From: UBA11865 sp963749825
Lineage (GTDB): Bacteria > Chloroflexota > Anaerolineae > Promineifilales > Promineifilaceae
NCBI GenBank assembly: GCA_963749825.1
Contig: CAVVOI010000012.1
Location: forward strand, 62,001-126,000
DNA length: 64,000 bases
Direction: 5' to 3'
The notes below the pieces were generated by a model. That model saw nothing but the letters and a program-made list of their open reading frames with translations. It did not search any database and was not told the DNA's origin. Each line of letters starts with the position of its first letter. Position 1 is the stretch's first letter. Shown here one piece after another: positions 54,453-61,672 of the stretch. The position numbers and the translations under genes were made by a program.

Positions 54453-54725
54453 ATGGCTAGCATCAAGGTAATCATTTACGATCCTACGGGCTCGAAGAAG
54501 ACACCGGTTGAATTACCGGACGACGTACCAATGAGAAGGTTGATCCCCGCCTTGGTAAGCAAGATGGGATTGCCCACCACGCAAGGCGCGAACCCGATCA
54601 CGTATCGACTTGATCATCGCTCCTCGGGAAAACGCCTGGCTGACAATGAATCATTAGCCGATGCCGGGGTTTCGGAGGATGATATCTTGAGTCTATTTCC
54701 CGAGGTTACTGCTGGATTGATTTAG
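54453..54725 (+). CDS. YukD/EsaB-like ubiquitin-like protein (UBL)
   Basis: This 90-residue protein has the beta-grasp pattern: 'SIKVIIYDPTGSKKTPVELP' (two strands), a helix 'MRRLIPALVSKMGLP', then 'YRLDHRSSGKRLADNESLADAGVSEDDILSLFPEV' as in ubiquitin (the I44-like surface and the L67-like strand). The nearest bacterial relatives by eye are YukD/EsaB UBLs. It ends Val-Thr-Ala-Gly-Leu-Ile, with one Gly and no Gly-Gly. It is followed by E2 and two JAMM genes, so cutting after the Gly before activation is possible (inference). GGAGG lies ten bases before the ATG, the strongest translation signal in the locus, fitting a protein needed in large amounts. Confidence 0.88.
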   Translation: MASIKVIIYDPTGSKKTPVELPDDVPMRRLIPALVSKMGLPTTQGANPITYRLDHRSSGKRLADNESLADAGVSEDDILSLFPEVTAGLI

Positions 54726-54777
54726 CAGCGGCCAGTTATTTGCTTTCGCGAACGGCCAAAATTGACAATAATACGAG

Positions 54778-54812
54778 GAGGACCGGGCTTGGATAGATCG
54801 GGCCCGGTCCTC
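54778..54812 (+). promoter_or_regulatory. Strong hairpin between the UBL and E2 genes
   Basis: GAGGACCGGGC (54778-54788) and GCCCGGTCCTC (54802-54812) form a perfect 11-base stem with a 13-base loop. There is no T tract after it, so it is more likely an mRNA stabiliser, processing site or partial barrier than a full terminator. Confidence 0.65.
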
Positions 54813-54838
54813 TATTGGCGCACTTGTAGAGGCAAGCA

Positions 54839-55375
54839 ATGTCATTTGACATACGAGAAACCAGGCTACGAAACGACTACCAACGAATTCGTGATCTGGT
54901 CAATCGCAGCGAACTGATTCATATAATTCATACTGACGGTGATCCGCCAGAAAAATATCTGGTTAAGTTTACTTGCAGAGGTATTGAGCGATTGACTCCT
55001 GGCGGCAAACCAGTTATTCGGGAAGAGCATGAAGTAAGCATTTACCTACATGCAGAGTACCCACTTAAACAGCCCCAATTGAAGTGGCAGACCCCGATTT
55101 TTCATCCCAACATTCACAGCACAGGAGCTGTTTGTATTGGCGCCTGGTGGCCAGCAAAAACATTAGATGAATTATTACTAACGCTGGGCGAAATGGTCCA
55201 ATACAAAAACCTTGGACCCAAGGACCCTATGAATTCCAGGGCCGCATCCTGGGCGCTGCGGAACCAGCGATTATTTCCAGTGGACACCAGGCCCTTGAAA
55301 GGTCGGTCCTTGGAAGATGACATCACCATCATGATGGATGAGGAGCCAGATGACCTCGGCATCAACATTCTCTGA
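54839..55375 (+). CDS. E2-like ubiquitin-conjugating enzyme (UBC fold)
   Basis: This 178-residue protein has the full E2 core. 'YLVKFTCRGIERL' and 'HEVSIYLHAEYPLKQPQLKWQTPIFHPNI' contain the H89-P90-N91 motif, and C99 in 'GAVCIGAW' is the catalytic Cys about eight residues later. 'DELLLTLGEMVQYKN' and 'DPMNSRAASWALRN' complete the core. Spacing is that of eukaryotic E2s. A C-terminal tail (about 150-178) is acidic and contains 'ITIMMDEE', a loose match to the motif repeated in neighbouring genes. It accepts UBL from the E1. 'GAGG' precedes the ATG. Its end overlaps the start of the first JAMM gene. Confidence 0.93.
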   Translation: MSFDIRETRLRNDYQRIRDLVNRSELIHIIHTDGDPPEKYLVKFTCRGIERLTPGGKPVIREEHEVSIYLHAEYPLKQPQLKWQTPIFHPNIHSTGAVCIGAWWPAKTLDELLLTLGEMVQYKNLGPKDPMNSRAASWALRNQRLFPVDTRPLKGRSLEDDITIMMDEEPDDLGINIL

Positions 55376-56210
55376 TTCACAGGAGATAACTCAGAATAAT
55401 CAAGCAGAGTCGCCTGAACCTGCTGAGACGAACAATACTAAATTGGCCGTCCCTGTTGGTGAAACTGACGAAGGACTGTATTCAGCGACTTTGCACGGCA
55501 GACAGCCAGGAATCGACCAGGTTCAAATTGCCATGGGCCAATCCGCCCTGCGGCAGATCGAAGGTTATAGTGTCAGTGACCTAAGACGTGAACTTGGTGG
55601 CGTTTTACTAGGGCAAAAAATCGAAGAAGAACAGGCGATTCTAGTCAAAGTTTTGGCAGCATTACCTGTCATGAGTGATGATCATGGGCCTGTTCATTTC
55701 ACATTCACAGCTGACTCTTGGGCCCAACTTCATAAAGATAAGGCTTCCCGATATCCGGAATTGGATATCGTCGGTTGGTACCATACCCACCCCAATCTTG
55801 GCGTGTTTTATTCGGCGGACGATGTGATCGTCCATTCTGCCGCATTCGTTCTTCCCTGGCAGGTTGGTCTCGTGGTTGATCCCGTACGAGGTGAAGGGTT
55901 TTTCGTCGGTTGGCAAATTGGTTCAAATGATGAAGCAGATCCTAAACTAATCGCAATCGAGGGCTATTACGAACTTCTGGACGAACAAAAGAGTAGCGTA
56001 GCGAGCTGGCGATTTGTCCAATCATCAGTATGGCAACAAGGCAGCTATGCTTCGAGTTATGATGAAGTAAGCAATCAAGTATACGCACCCGCGAGTGACT
56101 GGCTAAACTTGCCTGCCATCAGTCCTTGGTGGGGTGTCCTCTTGGGTGGATTAAGTTTTCTAATAAGCCTTCTGCTTTTACTCGACCGGTTACTCGCAGG
56201 CGTTAATTGA
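55338..56210 (+). CDS. JAMM/JAB1 metalloprotease, membrane-anchored (JAB-1)
   Basis: This 290-residue protein contains an intact JAMM motif: E85 ('RRELGGVL'), then H149-x-H151-x7-S159-x2-D162 in 'WYHTHPNLGVFYSADD'. This site binds zinc and cuts isopeptide or C-terminal UBL bonds. One membrane helix lies at the C-terminus (about 263-286, 'WWGVLLGGLSFLISLLLLLD'), so the enzyme would face the cytoplasm with a tail anchor. The frame overlaps the E2 gene by 38 bases from ATG 55338 (26 from ATG 55350), indicating coupled translation. Its stop overlaps the start of the next JAMM gene. Confidence 0.92.
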   Translation: MRSQMTSASTFSDSQEITQNNQAESPEPAETNNTKLAVPVGETDEGLYSATLHGRQPGIDQVQIAMGQSALRQIEGYSVSDLRRELGGVLLGQKIEEEQAILVKVLAALPVMSDDHGPVHFTFTADSWAQLHKDKASRYPELDIVGWYHTHPNLGVFYSADDVIVHSAAFVLPWQVGLVVDPVRGEGFFVGWQIGSNDEADPKLIAIEGYYELLDEQKSSVASWRFVQSSVWQQGSYASSYDEVSNQVYAPASDWLNLPAISPWWGVLLGGLSFLISLLLLLDRLLAGVN

Positions 56211-57463
56211 CAAGAAATACACAAATGGAAGAATACGAAAATCTGACCTATGTGGCAGTCATAACCATCAGTTTGCCCGGCGCTGAATCGGAGACCAACT
56301 TCACGTTAACGTTGATGCCATCGGATTCGGTAATAACCCCAGACGGCGTTGTGAAACCGCTCCAAGATTGTACCTTAGGGGAATTATCCCAGTTTGCCGA
56401 TGCGTTAGAAGCGGAACTCTTAGCTCGCTATAAAGATTCCACTTTGGTTGACCTGGCTCTCGACGGAGAAGCAGAAGTCGCTATCCATTATGAAGGCGAT
56501 CATCCTGATTCTCGGCCGCCGGCCAACTTATGGCTGGAACAAATCGTCGTGCTAACAGACCTCGAAGTTGTTGTTGATGAAAAAGATGATGCCTTGTTAG
56601 ACAGTGATCACGACGATGAGTCAACTGCCTCACCTAGTAATTTGGTAGACGAAATCGAGAGATCTGACGTGGGTGAGGATCAATTAATAACCGAGAATGG
56701 ACTTAAGAGTATCGAGACGGAAGGCGAAACGAAAGAAACAATTGAGTCGACTATCGAAGATCAGTTGACAGCGGACGACAGTGAAGTGGATTTGAAGGAT
56801 GTAACAGCTGAGGATGTCTCCATCCCAGAGGTTGACCCCATCGTATACATCGCCGAAACGGAATCGGTGCACGAGGAACGAGAAGCGATTTCCAAGCCAT
56901 CAGTTGAAGAAACGCCAATTGTTGAAAAGCTTCAACGCATCCGAATTTTAGGCCAGCGCCGCCCGCTCAATCACTCGACCTGGACGGCCGCTGACATTTT
57001 AGTTAACGAGCCGGCATTTCGAGATGCACAGGCACATGCGTTAGCAAATCCAGACCGTGAGGTGGCTGGCGTATTGATCGGCCCTCCACCGGAAAAACAA
57101 CCGGATGGTCGATATGTCGTGCATGTCAGCAATACGATTATCGCCAAACACACGCGCATGCAAGGAGCAAGCGTAACCTATACACCAGAAAGCTGGCGCT
57201 ACATCCACGATAAATTGGCTGTCATGTATCCTAACGATGAAGCAGTTATCGTCGGTTGGTATCACACCCATCCGGGATTTGGAATCTTTCTTTCCGGTAT
57301 GGATCAATTCATACATCAGAATTTCTTCACACAACTTTGGCATATCGCCTTGGTCTTAGATCCTCGGGCCCACAAAAGCGGCTTCTTCTGCTGGGATCGA
57401 CAGCAGACCAGAGTGGATCCTTATGAATTTCCCTGGCCTAACTGGGCTCTTGGTTCATGGTAA
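56207..57463 (+). CDS. JAMM/JAB1 metalloprotease with acidic linker (JAB-2)
   Basis: In this 418-residue protein the JAMM domain occupies the C-terminal third, with E285 ('REVAGVL') and H353-x-H355-x7-S363-x2-D366 in 'WYHTHPGFGIFLSGMD'. The first 125 residues form an unknown beta-rich domain ('TYVAVITISLPGAESETNFTLTLM'). Residues about 125-235 are an acidic, probably disordered linker. It has no membrane segment, unlike its neighbour. The start is TTG 56207, overlapping the previous stop, or ATG 56225. Two JAMM enzymes in one locus suggest one for precursor processing and one for deconjugation (inference). Confidence 0.9.
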   Translation: MTRNTQMEEYENLTYVAVITISLPGAESETNFTLTLMPSDSVITPDGVVKPLQDCTLGELSQFADALEAELLARYKDSTLVDLALDGEAEVAIHYEGDHPDSRPPANLWLEQIVVLTDLEVVVDEKDDALLDSDHDDESTASPSNLVDEIERSDVGEDQLITENGLKSIETEGETKETIESTIEDQLTADDSEVDLKDVTAEDVSIPEVDPIVYIAETESVHEEREAISKPSVEETPIVEKLQRIRILGQRRPLNHSTWTAADILVNEPAFRDAQAHALANPDREVAGVLIGPPPEKQPDGRYVVHVSNTIIAKHTRMQGASVTYTPESWRYIHDKLAVMYPNDEAVIVGWYHTHPGFGIFLSGMDQFIHQNFFTQLWHIALVLDPRAHKSGFFCWDRQQTRVDPYEFPWPNWALGSW

Positions 57464-57470
57464 AATAGAC

Positions 57471-57476
57471 TATAAT
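57471..57476 (+). promoter_or_regulatory. TATAAT box after JAB-2, possible promoter for the RING genes
   Basis: This consensus TATAAT lies eight bases after the JAB-2 stop, with seven bases before an ATG at 57484 that opens a 15-codon frame. The -35 region is poor (TTGGTT at 57450-57455). Confidence 0.4.
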
Positions 57477-57483
57477 CTATTGT

Positions 57484-57531
57484 ATGGGTTCCAATGACAA
57501 TATCGACCTATCGGGACCTTCAGTGAAATGA
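57484..57531 (+). CDS. Possible 15-residue leader peptide before the first RING gene
   Basis: This short frame, MGSNDNIDLSGPSVK, starts seven bases after a TATAAT box and ends in a TGA that overlaps the RING-1 ATG (ATGA). It could be the translated leader of a leaderless mRNA that couples ribosomes to RING-1, which has no Shine-Dalgarno site of its own. It may equally be chance; frames this short are common. Confidence 0.3.
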   Translation: MGSNDNIDLSGPSVK

Positions 57532-57953
57532 GCGAAAACGAACCAATCCATATTACAGACGAGGATATTGCCGAGGCAAACCGGCTTAGTTTAAGCTGCC
57601 CAATATGCGCCAGTGCCGTTGAAAAGAATATTACGAATGATTCATTGAAACCGGTCATTTGTGCGAATTGCCAGACGCTGTATCATCGAACGTGCTGGGA
57701 GCAAAATGGAGGCAAATGCGCCACATTGGGTTGCGGTCACGAGGAGAGCTATCCATATGGCACCGAGTTAGGACCTCGCCTTACGATCAGCTATTCTGAT
57801 TTGCCCAAACATGTACCTAAGCCGGCCGTATCTCCCAATGGCCGGTCTAAGGAACTCAAGGCGCAGGAGAAAAGACTCCAAAAAGAAGCTGTGCGACGTG
57901 AGTTCTGGCGGAATCTATATGACCGGATCTTGCGGGCATTTAAATGGCGCTAA
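57528..57953 (+). CDS. RING-like zinc-finger protein 1, candidate E3
   Basis: This 141-residue protein has a RING/PHD-like treble clef with eight ligands, C24-x2-C27-x17-C45-x2-C48-x4-H53-x2-C56-x7-C64-x4-C69 ('CPICAS', 'CANCQTLYHRTCW', 'GKCATLGC'), similar to the prokaryotic RING families described by Burroughs and colleagues near bacterial E2 genes. The N-terminus carries the locus motif 'IHITDEDI' (7-14). The C-terminus (about 105-141) is a basic amphipathic helix. It probably recruits the E2 to substrates (inference). Its end overlaps RING-2 by ten bases. Confidence 0.82.
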   Translation: MSENEPIHITDEDIAEANRLSLSCPICASAVEKNITNDSLKPVICANCQTLYHRTCWEQNGGKCATLGCGHEESYPYGTELGPRLTISYSDLPKHVPKPAVSPNGRSKELKAQEKRLQKEAVRREFWRNLYDRILRAFKWR

Positions 57954-58438
57954 GACCTGTAGTAGTTGACAAAAGTTCTCCGTTTTTAGGTGAGGCTTGT
58001 GCCTTGTGCAAGCAGCCCTTCGGTCCTGGCGATGAAATTGCCATCTGTCCAGAAGACGCGACTCGTCATCACGTACATTGTTGGCGGGCAAACGGTGATA
58101 AATGTACGGCATATGGCTGTACTGGCTATGGAGAGGTAGCTTCGGCAACGCCAAGAGCGACCATAATCCGCCGGGGTAGATCTGAGGAAGAACCCGAATC
58201 CAAGGTCCAGACACTGCCTACACGAGGCTTTCACTGTGCCCAAAGTTGTTTACTTATTGCCATTGCCGCTGCCATTATCCTTTTCGCCATCGGCTGCTTT
58301 GGTCTGTGGGCGATAGCCGACTATCTGATGATCGAGGTCTTAGATTGGCACTACCGAGATCCCTTAGCCGGCTTCATCCCCTTGATTAACTCTGCACCCA
58401 GTATATTGACCCTGGTTTTTGGCTTACCTTCATTGTAA
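57944..58438 (+). CDS. RING-like zinc-finger protein 2, membrane-bound
   Basis: In this 164-residue protein the finger has the same spacing as its neighbour, C19-x2-C22-x12-C35-x2-D38-x4-H43-x2-C46-x7-C54-x4-C59, except that the fourth ligand is Asp and one loop is shorter. A 35-residue polar spacer is followed by two hydrophobic segments (about 97-130 and 140-162), so it is membrane-anchored with the finger in the cytoplasm. The overlap with RING-1 shows they are made together. An E3 or adaptor role at the membrane is inferred. Confidence 0.78.
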   Translation: MALRPVVVDKSSPFLGEACALCKQPFGPGDEIAICPEDATRHHVHCWRANGDKCTAYGCTGYGEVASATPRATIIRRGRSEEEPESKVQTLPTRGFHCAQSCLLIAIAAAIILFAIGCFGLWAIADYLMIEVLDWHYRDPLAGFIPLINSAPSILTLVFGLPSL

Positions 58439-58642
58439 GCCATCACCTTTGTCATGCTTCGAACTAGGGTCTTAGCACAATTACGACCAACAACAGGGCG
58501 CTATTGCCGCGTCGATTTTTTGTTGTAAACTCCCCTGCTATTGTCAAGAATGAGGCACTTGAATCAAACGATTCCGTGTGGATAGTCTGTGTCAGGTATA
58601 GGTATTCCAAGCGAAACCGGCCGCTAATTATCGGTAAATTGA

Positions 58643-60142
58643 ATGCAATATAAGAAACTACTTAATCGAATTCATGAAATCCAAGATCTGCGTAAAGCGA
58701 CTAGGGTCCTGACCTGGGATCGCGAAGTTATCATGGCCAAAGGAGGCAACGCCGATCGAACGCACCAGATTACGACGCTACAGCGGCTGAGCCATACCTT
58801 ATACACATCCGACGAGATGGGCACCCTAATAGAAGCTGCAGCAAATGAATTAAATGGTGTCAACTACCAAAGTTCGGAAGCGAGCCTGATTCGCTTTCTT
58901 CGACGTGATTATGCCCGGGCTCGCCGTTTACCGTCCGAATTTGTGAGCAAGGCTTCCGATATCAACAACGACGCCACTGAGGCCTGGAAACAAGCCCGCG
59001 AAAGGGATGATTTCTCACTGTTCCGACCCTGGCTGGAACGAGTAGTTGAAATCGAACAAGAAAAAGCCGAATTGTTGGGGTTTATCGATGAACCGTATGA
59101 TGCTCTGCTGGAAATTCACGAGCCGGGAACAAGTACGGCCGAGGTCAGGACACTATTCGAGAAAACGAAAGCGGAACTGAAGCCCCTCTATGAAGCAGTC
59201 CTGGCCAGGCGTGATTGGGTCGATGATCGTTTCCTGCGACAAGCGTTCGACGTTGACAAGCAGAAAGCTTTCGCCCGGTACTTGGCAGAAGCGGTTGGGT
59301 ATGATTTTGATCGCGGGCACCTAGCCACGGCTGTTCATCCCTTTTCAACGAGCCTTTCGCGAAATGATGTCCGTATTACAACCCGCTACTCTCCAAATTA
59401 TCTGTGCCCATCCATGTTTGCCACGCTTCACGAAGCCGGCCATGCTATCTATGTCCAAAACGTCCACCCACGTCTTACCAGGACTCCTCTGGCGAAAGAG
59501 ACATCAGCGGCTCTTGATGAATCACAATCGCGTATGTTCGAGAATTTTGTGGGCCGAAGCAAAGGATTCTGGCAGGTGCACTTGCCAAGATTACAGGCTT
59601 TGTTTCCCGGTCAACTCGGTAAGGTAACCACAGATCAGTTTTATAGAGCAGTCAACAAGGTACAGCCGAATTTTATCCGTGTTGAAGCAGACGAGCTTAC
59701 CTATAATCTACACATCATCTTGCGCTTCGAAATCGAACAGTCATTATTAAACGGCACTCTCCAGGCTGCTGACTTGCCGCTAGCCTGGAATGAAAAGATG
59801 GAGGGGCTAATTGGTCTCTTGCCGCCAAAGGATAGTGAAGGCTGTCTCCAGGACATCCATTGGACCTTGGTTGGTTTTGGGTACTTCCCCACCTATGCCT
59901 TGGGTAATCTTTATGCCGCTCAATTCTTCCAGGCAGTCAAGAAACAAATTCCCCAAATCGAAACAGAACTGGCTCAAGGCAACATTGATTCACTGTTATT
60001 TTGGTTGCGGGATAATATTCACCAGTATGGCCGGATGTTTGCTCCTGCTGAAATCATTCAGCAAGCCACCGGCGCTCCCTTAAGTCAGGAAGCTTTTGTA
60101 AAATATGCAAAAGCAAAATTCAGTGAAGTATATGGGCTTTAA
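58643..60142 (+). CDS. M32-family metallocarboxypeptidase
   Basis: This 499-residue protein has the typical M32 length. The zinc site is H263-E264-x2-H267 in 'FATLHEAGHAIYVQN', and the third ligand Glu lies in 'LDESQSRMFENFVG', the M32 signature. Other family motifs are 'GYDFDRGHLATAVHPFS', 'TRYSPNYL', 'NFIRVEADELTYNLHIILRFEIEQ' and 'GCLQDIHWTLVGFGYFPTYALGNLYAAQ'. It removes C-terminal amino acids from peptides in the cytoplasm. It is separated from the RING genes by about 200 bases, so it is probably not part of that operon. Confidence 0.95.
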   Translation: MQYKKLLNRIHEIQDLRKATRVLTWDREVIMAKGGNADRTHQITTLQRLSHTLYTSDEMGTLIEAAANELNGVNYQSSEASLIRFLRRDYARARRLPSEFVSKASDINNDATEAWKQARERDDFSLFRPWLERVVEIEQEKAELLGFIDEPYDALLEIHEPGTSTAEVRTLFEKTKAELKPLYEAVLARRDWVDDRFLRQAFDVDKQKAFARYLAEAVGYDFDRGHLATAVHPFSTSLSRNDVRITTRYSPNYLCPSMFATLHEAGHAIYVQNVHPRLTRTPLAKETSAALDESQSRMFENFVGRSKGFWQVHLPRLQALFPGQLGKVTTDQFYRAVNKVQPNFIRVEADELTYNLHIILRFEIEQSLLNGTLQAADLPLAWNEKMEGLIGLLPPKDSEGCLQDIHWTLVGFGYFPTYALGNLYAAQFFQAVKKQIPQIETELAQGNIDSLLFWLRDNIHQYGRMFAPAEIIQQATGAPLSQEAFVKYAKAKFSEVYGL

Positions 60143-60214
60143 TCGAAAGGCTTTTATCTACTGGCTAGAAAACATATTATACCCCCACTCCATCCATAAC
60201 AAGGCTCCAATCGG

Positions 60215-61672
60215 CTAACTTCCTGTTAGACTATCTTGCTCCTGTTCTCCGACCTGTACGTTCGCAGGAAATTCAACTTTTGCTCTCGTTACCGCCAAAC
60301 CATCGACGTCAATTACCGTAAAAACGACCGCTGCATCATGAGGTAAGAGAATCACATCACCAACTTGCGGTGGTCGCCCAAGCCATGTATGAATTAAACC
60401 ACCCACGGTTTCAACGTCGGGCATTTGTTCCGGTTCGCCGAGAAACAGGTATTCGCTTAAATCATCCACCAGAAAGGTGCCCGTGACTTCTAGGATTCCA
60501 GGAGAAATTTCGATGATTGGCTCATTCTCAAAATCAAATTCATCGCGCACTTCACCCACAACTTCCTCCACCAGATCTTCCAAGGTTACGATGCCTGACA
60601 AACCGCCGAATTCGTCCAGCACTATGGCCATGTGGATCCTTCTATGCTTAAAAGCAGTCAAAAGATGTTCAACAGCCAGATCTTCCGGAACCGAGGGGCC
60701 GGGTCTCAGTAAAGATCGAATAGTGATATCACCATTATTTCGAAGCTGTTGCTTGACCAGATCTTTGAGGTGAAGGATGCCGATGACGTGATCCAAATCA
60801 TTCTCATAGACCGGAAAGCGGCTGTGTCTGCTTTCGGTGACTAGTTTTAATAGCTCCGGTGACGCGATATCTACAGGAATTGCTTGCACCTGAGGTCTAG
60901 GGGTCATAACCTGGCCAACTTGGCGATCACTGAAATCGAAGATATTGCGAATCATCTCCTCTTCTTCTTCATAGAGCAACCCACCTTCCGTGCTTTCAGA
61001 AACGATGAGTTCGATTTCCTCGACCGAGTGGAGGCGTGCCTGACCCTCTGCCGGAGCAATGTGAAACAGCTTCAGCAAGAACCTTCCTATACTGTTCAGC
61101 GCTCTGACAGGGATATTGAGGATTGTCTCAGACAGTCTCATTGGTTGCGAAACGCTCAAAACCGATCGCTCCGGGGACGTCAAAGCAACAGATTTTGGCA
61201 CCATTTCTCCAATAACAATATGAAGGTAGGTCAAGATGCTCAAAGCCAGAATCGTGCCGAATGTATGAACAATGGCCGCACTCGGTTCACGACCCATCAC
61301 CCACGCCAGGAAAGGCTCGATAAATTCAGCGATTTTGGGCTCGCCATACATGCCCAATCCCAATGAAGCGATGGTAATGCCCAACTGGGCTGTTGCTATA
61401 TAATGATCCTGTTTCTTTGGCGAATCAAGGATCTCTTGAACTCTGCCAGCCTCAGAAACACCTTCCTGGACCATCTGGTCAACTTGGCTAGGGCGCACGC
61501 CAATGATTGAAAACTCGGCCGCAACAAAAAAACCGTTGAGCAATATCAAGAAAAAAATGATCACAAGGGGAACAACCAGTTGGCCAAGCCCGGGCGTTCC
61601 TTCACTTTCGGCCAGGAAGGCCATCACAGCGAAGCCGGGAATTGCCATCAATAAGAGTCGCGGTTTATTCAT
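60215..61672 (-). CDS. CNNM/CorC-HlyC-family transporter (second of a tandem pair)
   Basis: This protein of about 485 residues has a DUF21/CNNM membrane domain (about 25-215), with 'NGFFVAAEFSIIGVRPSQVDQM' and 'IASLGLGMYGEP'. A CBS pair follows ('VMTPRPQVQAIPVD', 'SRHSRFPVYENDLDHVIGILHLKDL', 'VLDEFGGLSGIVTLEDLVEEVVGE'), then a CorC_HlyC C-terminal domain. Related proteins export or regulate magnesium or sodium; the ion is not settled here. ATG 61672 overlaps the stop of the upstream paralogue (ATGAATAA), so I prefer it to the TTG at 61696. Confidence 0.92.
   Translation of the reverse strand: MNKPRLLLMAIPGFAVMAFLAESEGTPGLGQLVVPLVIIFFLILLNGFFVAAEFSIIGVRPSQVDQMVQEGVSEAGRVQEILDSPKKQDHYIATAQLGITIASLGLGMYGEPKIAEFIEPFLAWVMGREPSAAIVHTFGTILALSILTYLHIVIGEMVPKSVALTSPERSVLSVSQPMRLSETILNIPVRALNSIGRFLLKLFHIAPAEGQARLHSVEEIELIVSESTEGGLLYEEEEEMIRNIFDFSDRQVGQVMTPRPQVQAIPVDIASPELLKLVTESRHSRFPVYENDLDHVIGILHLKDLVKQQLRNNGDITIRSLLRPGPSVPEDLAVEHLLTAFKHRRIHMAIVLDEFGGLSGIVTLEDLVEEVVGEVRDEFDFENEPIIEISPGILEVTGTFLVDDLSEYLFLGEPEQMPDVETVGGLIHTWLGRPPQVGDVILLPHDAAVVFTVIDVDGLAVTRAKVEFPANVQVGEQEQDSLTGS

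Noticed and set aside
58643..60142. M32 carboxypeptidase as part of the ubiquitin-like locus
   Set aside because: A gap of about 200 bases separates it from RING-2 and it is a common housekeeping enzyme; no shared motif is present.
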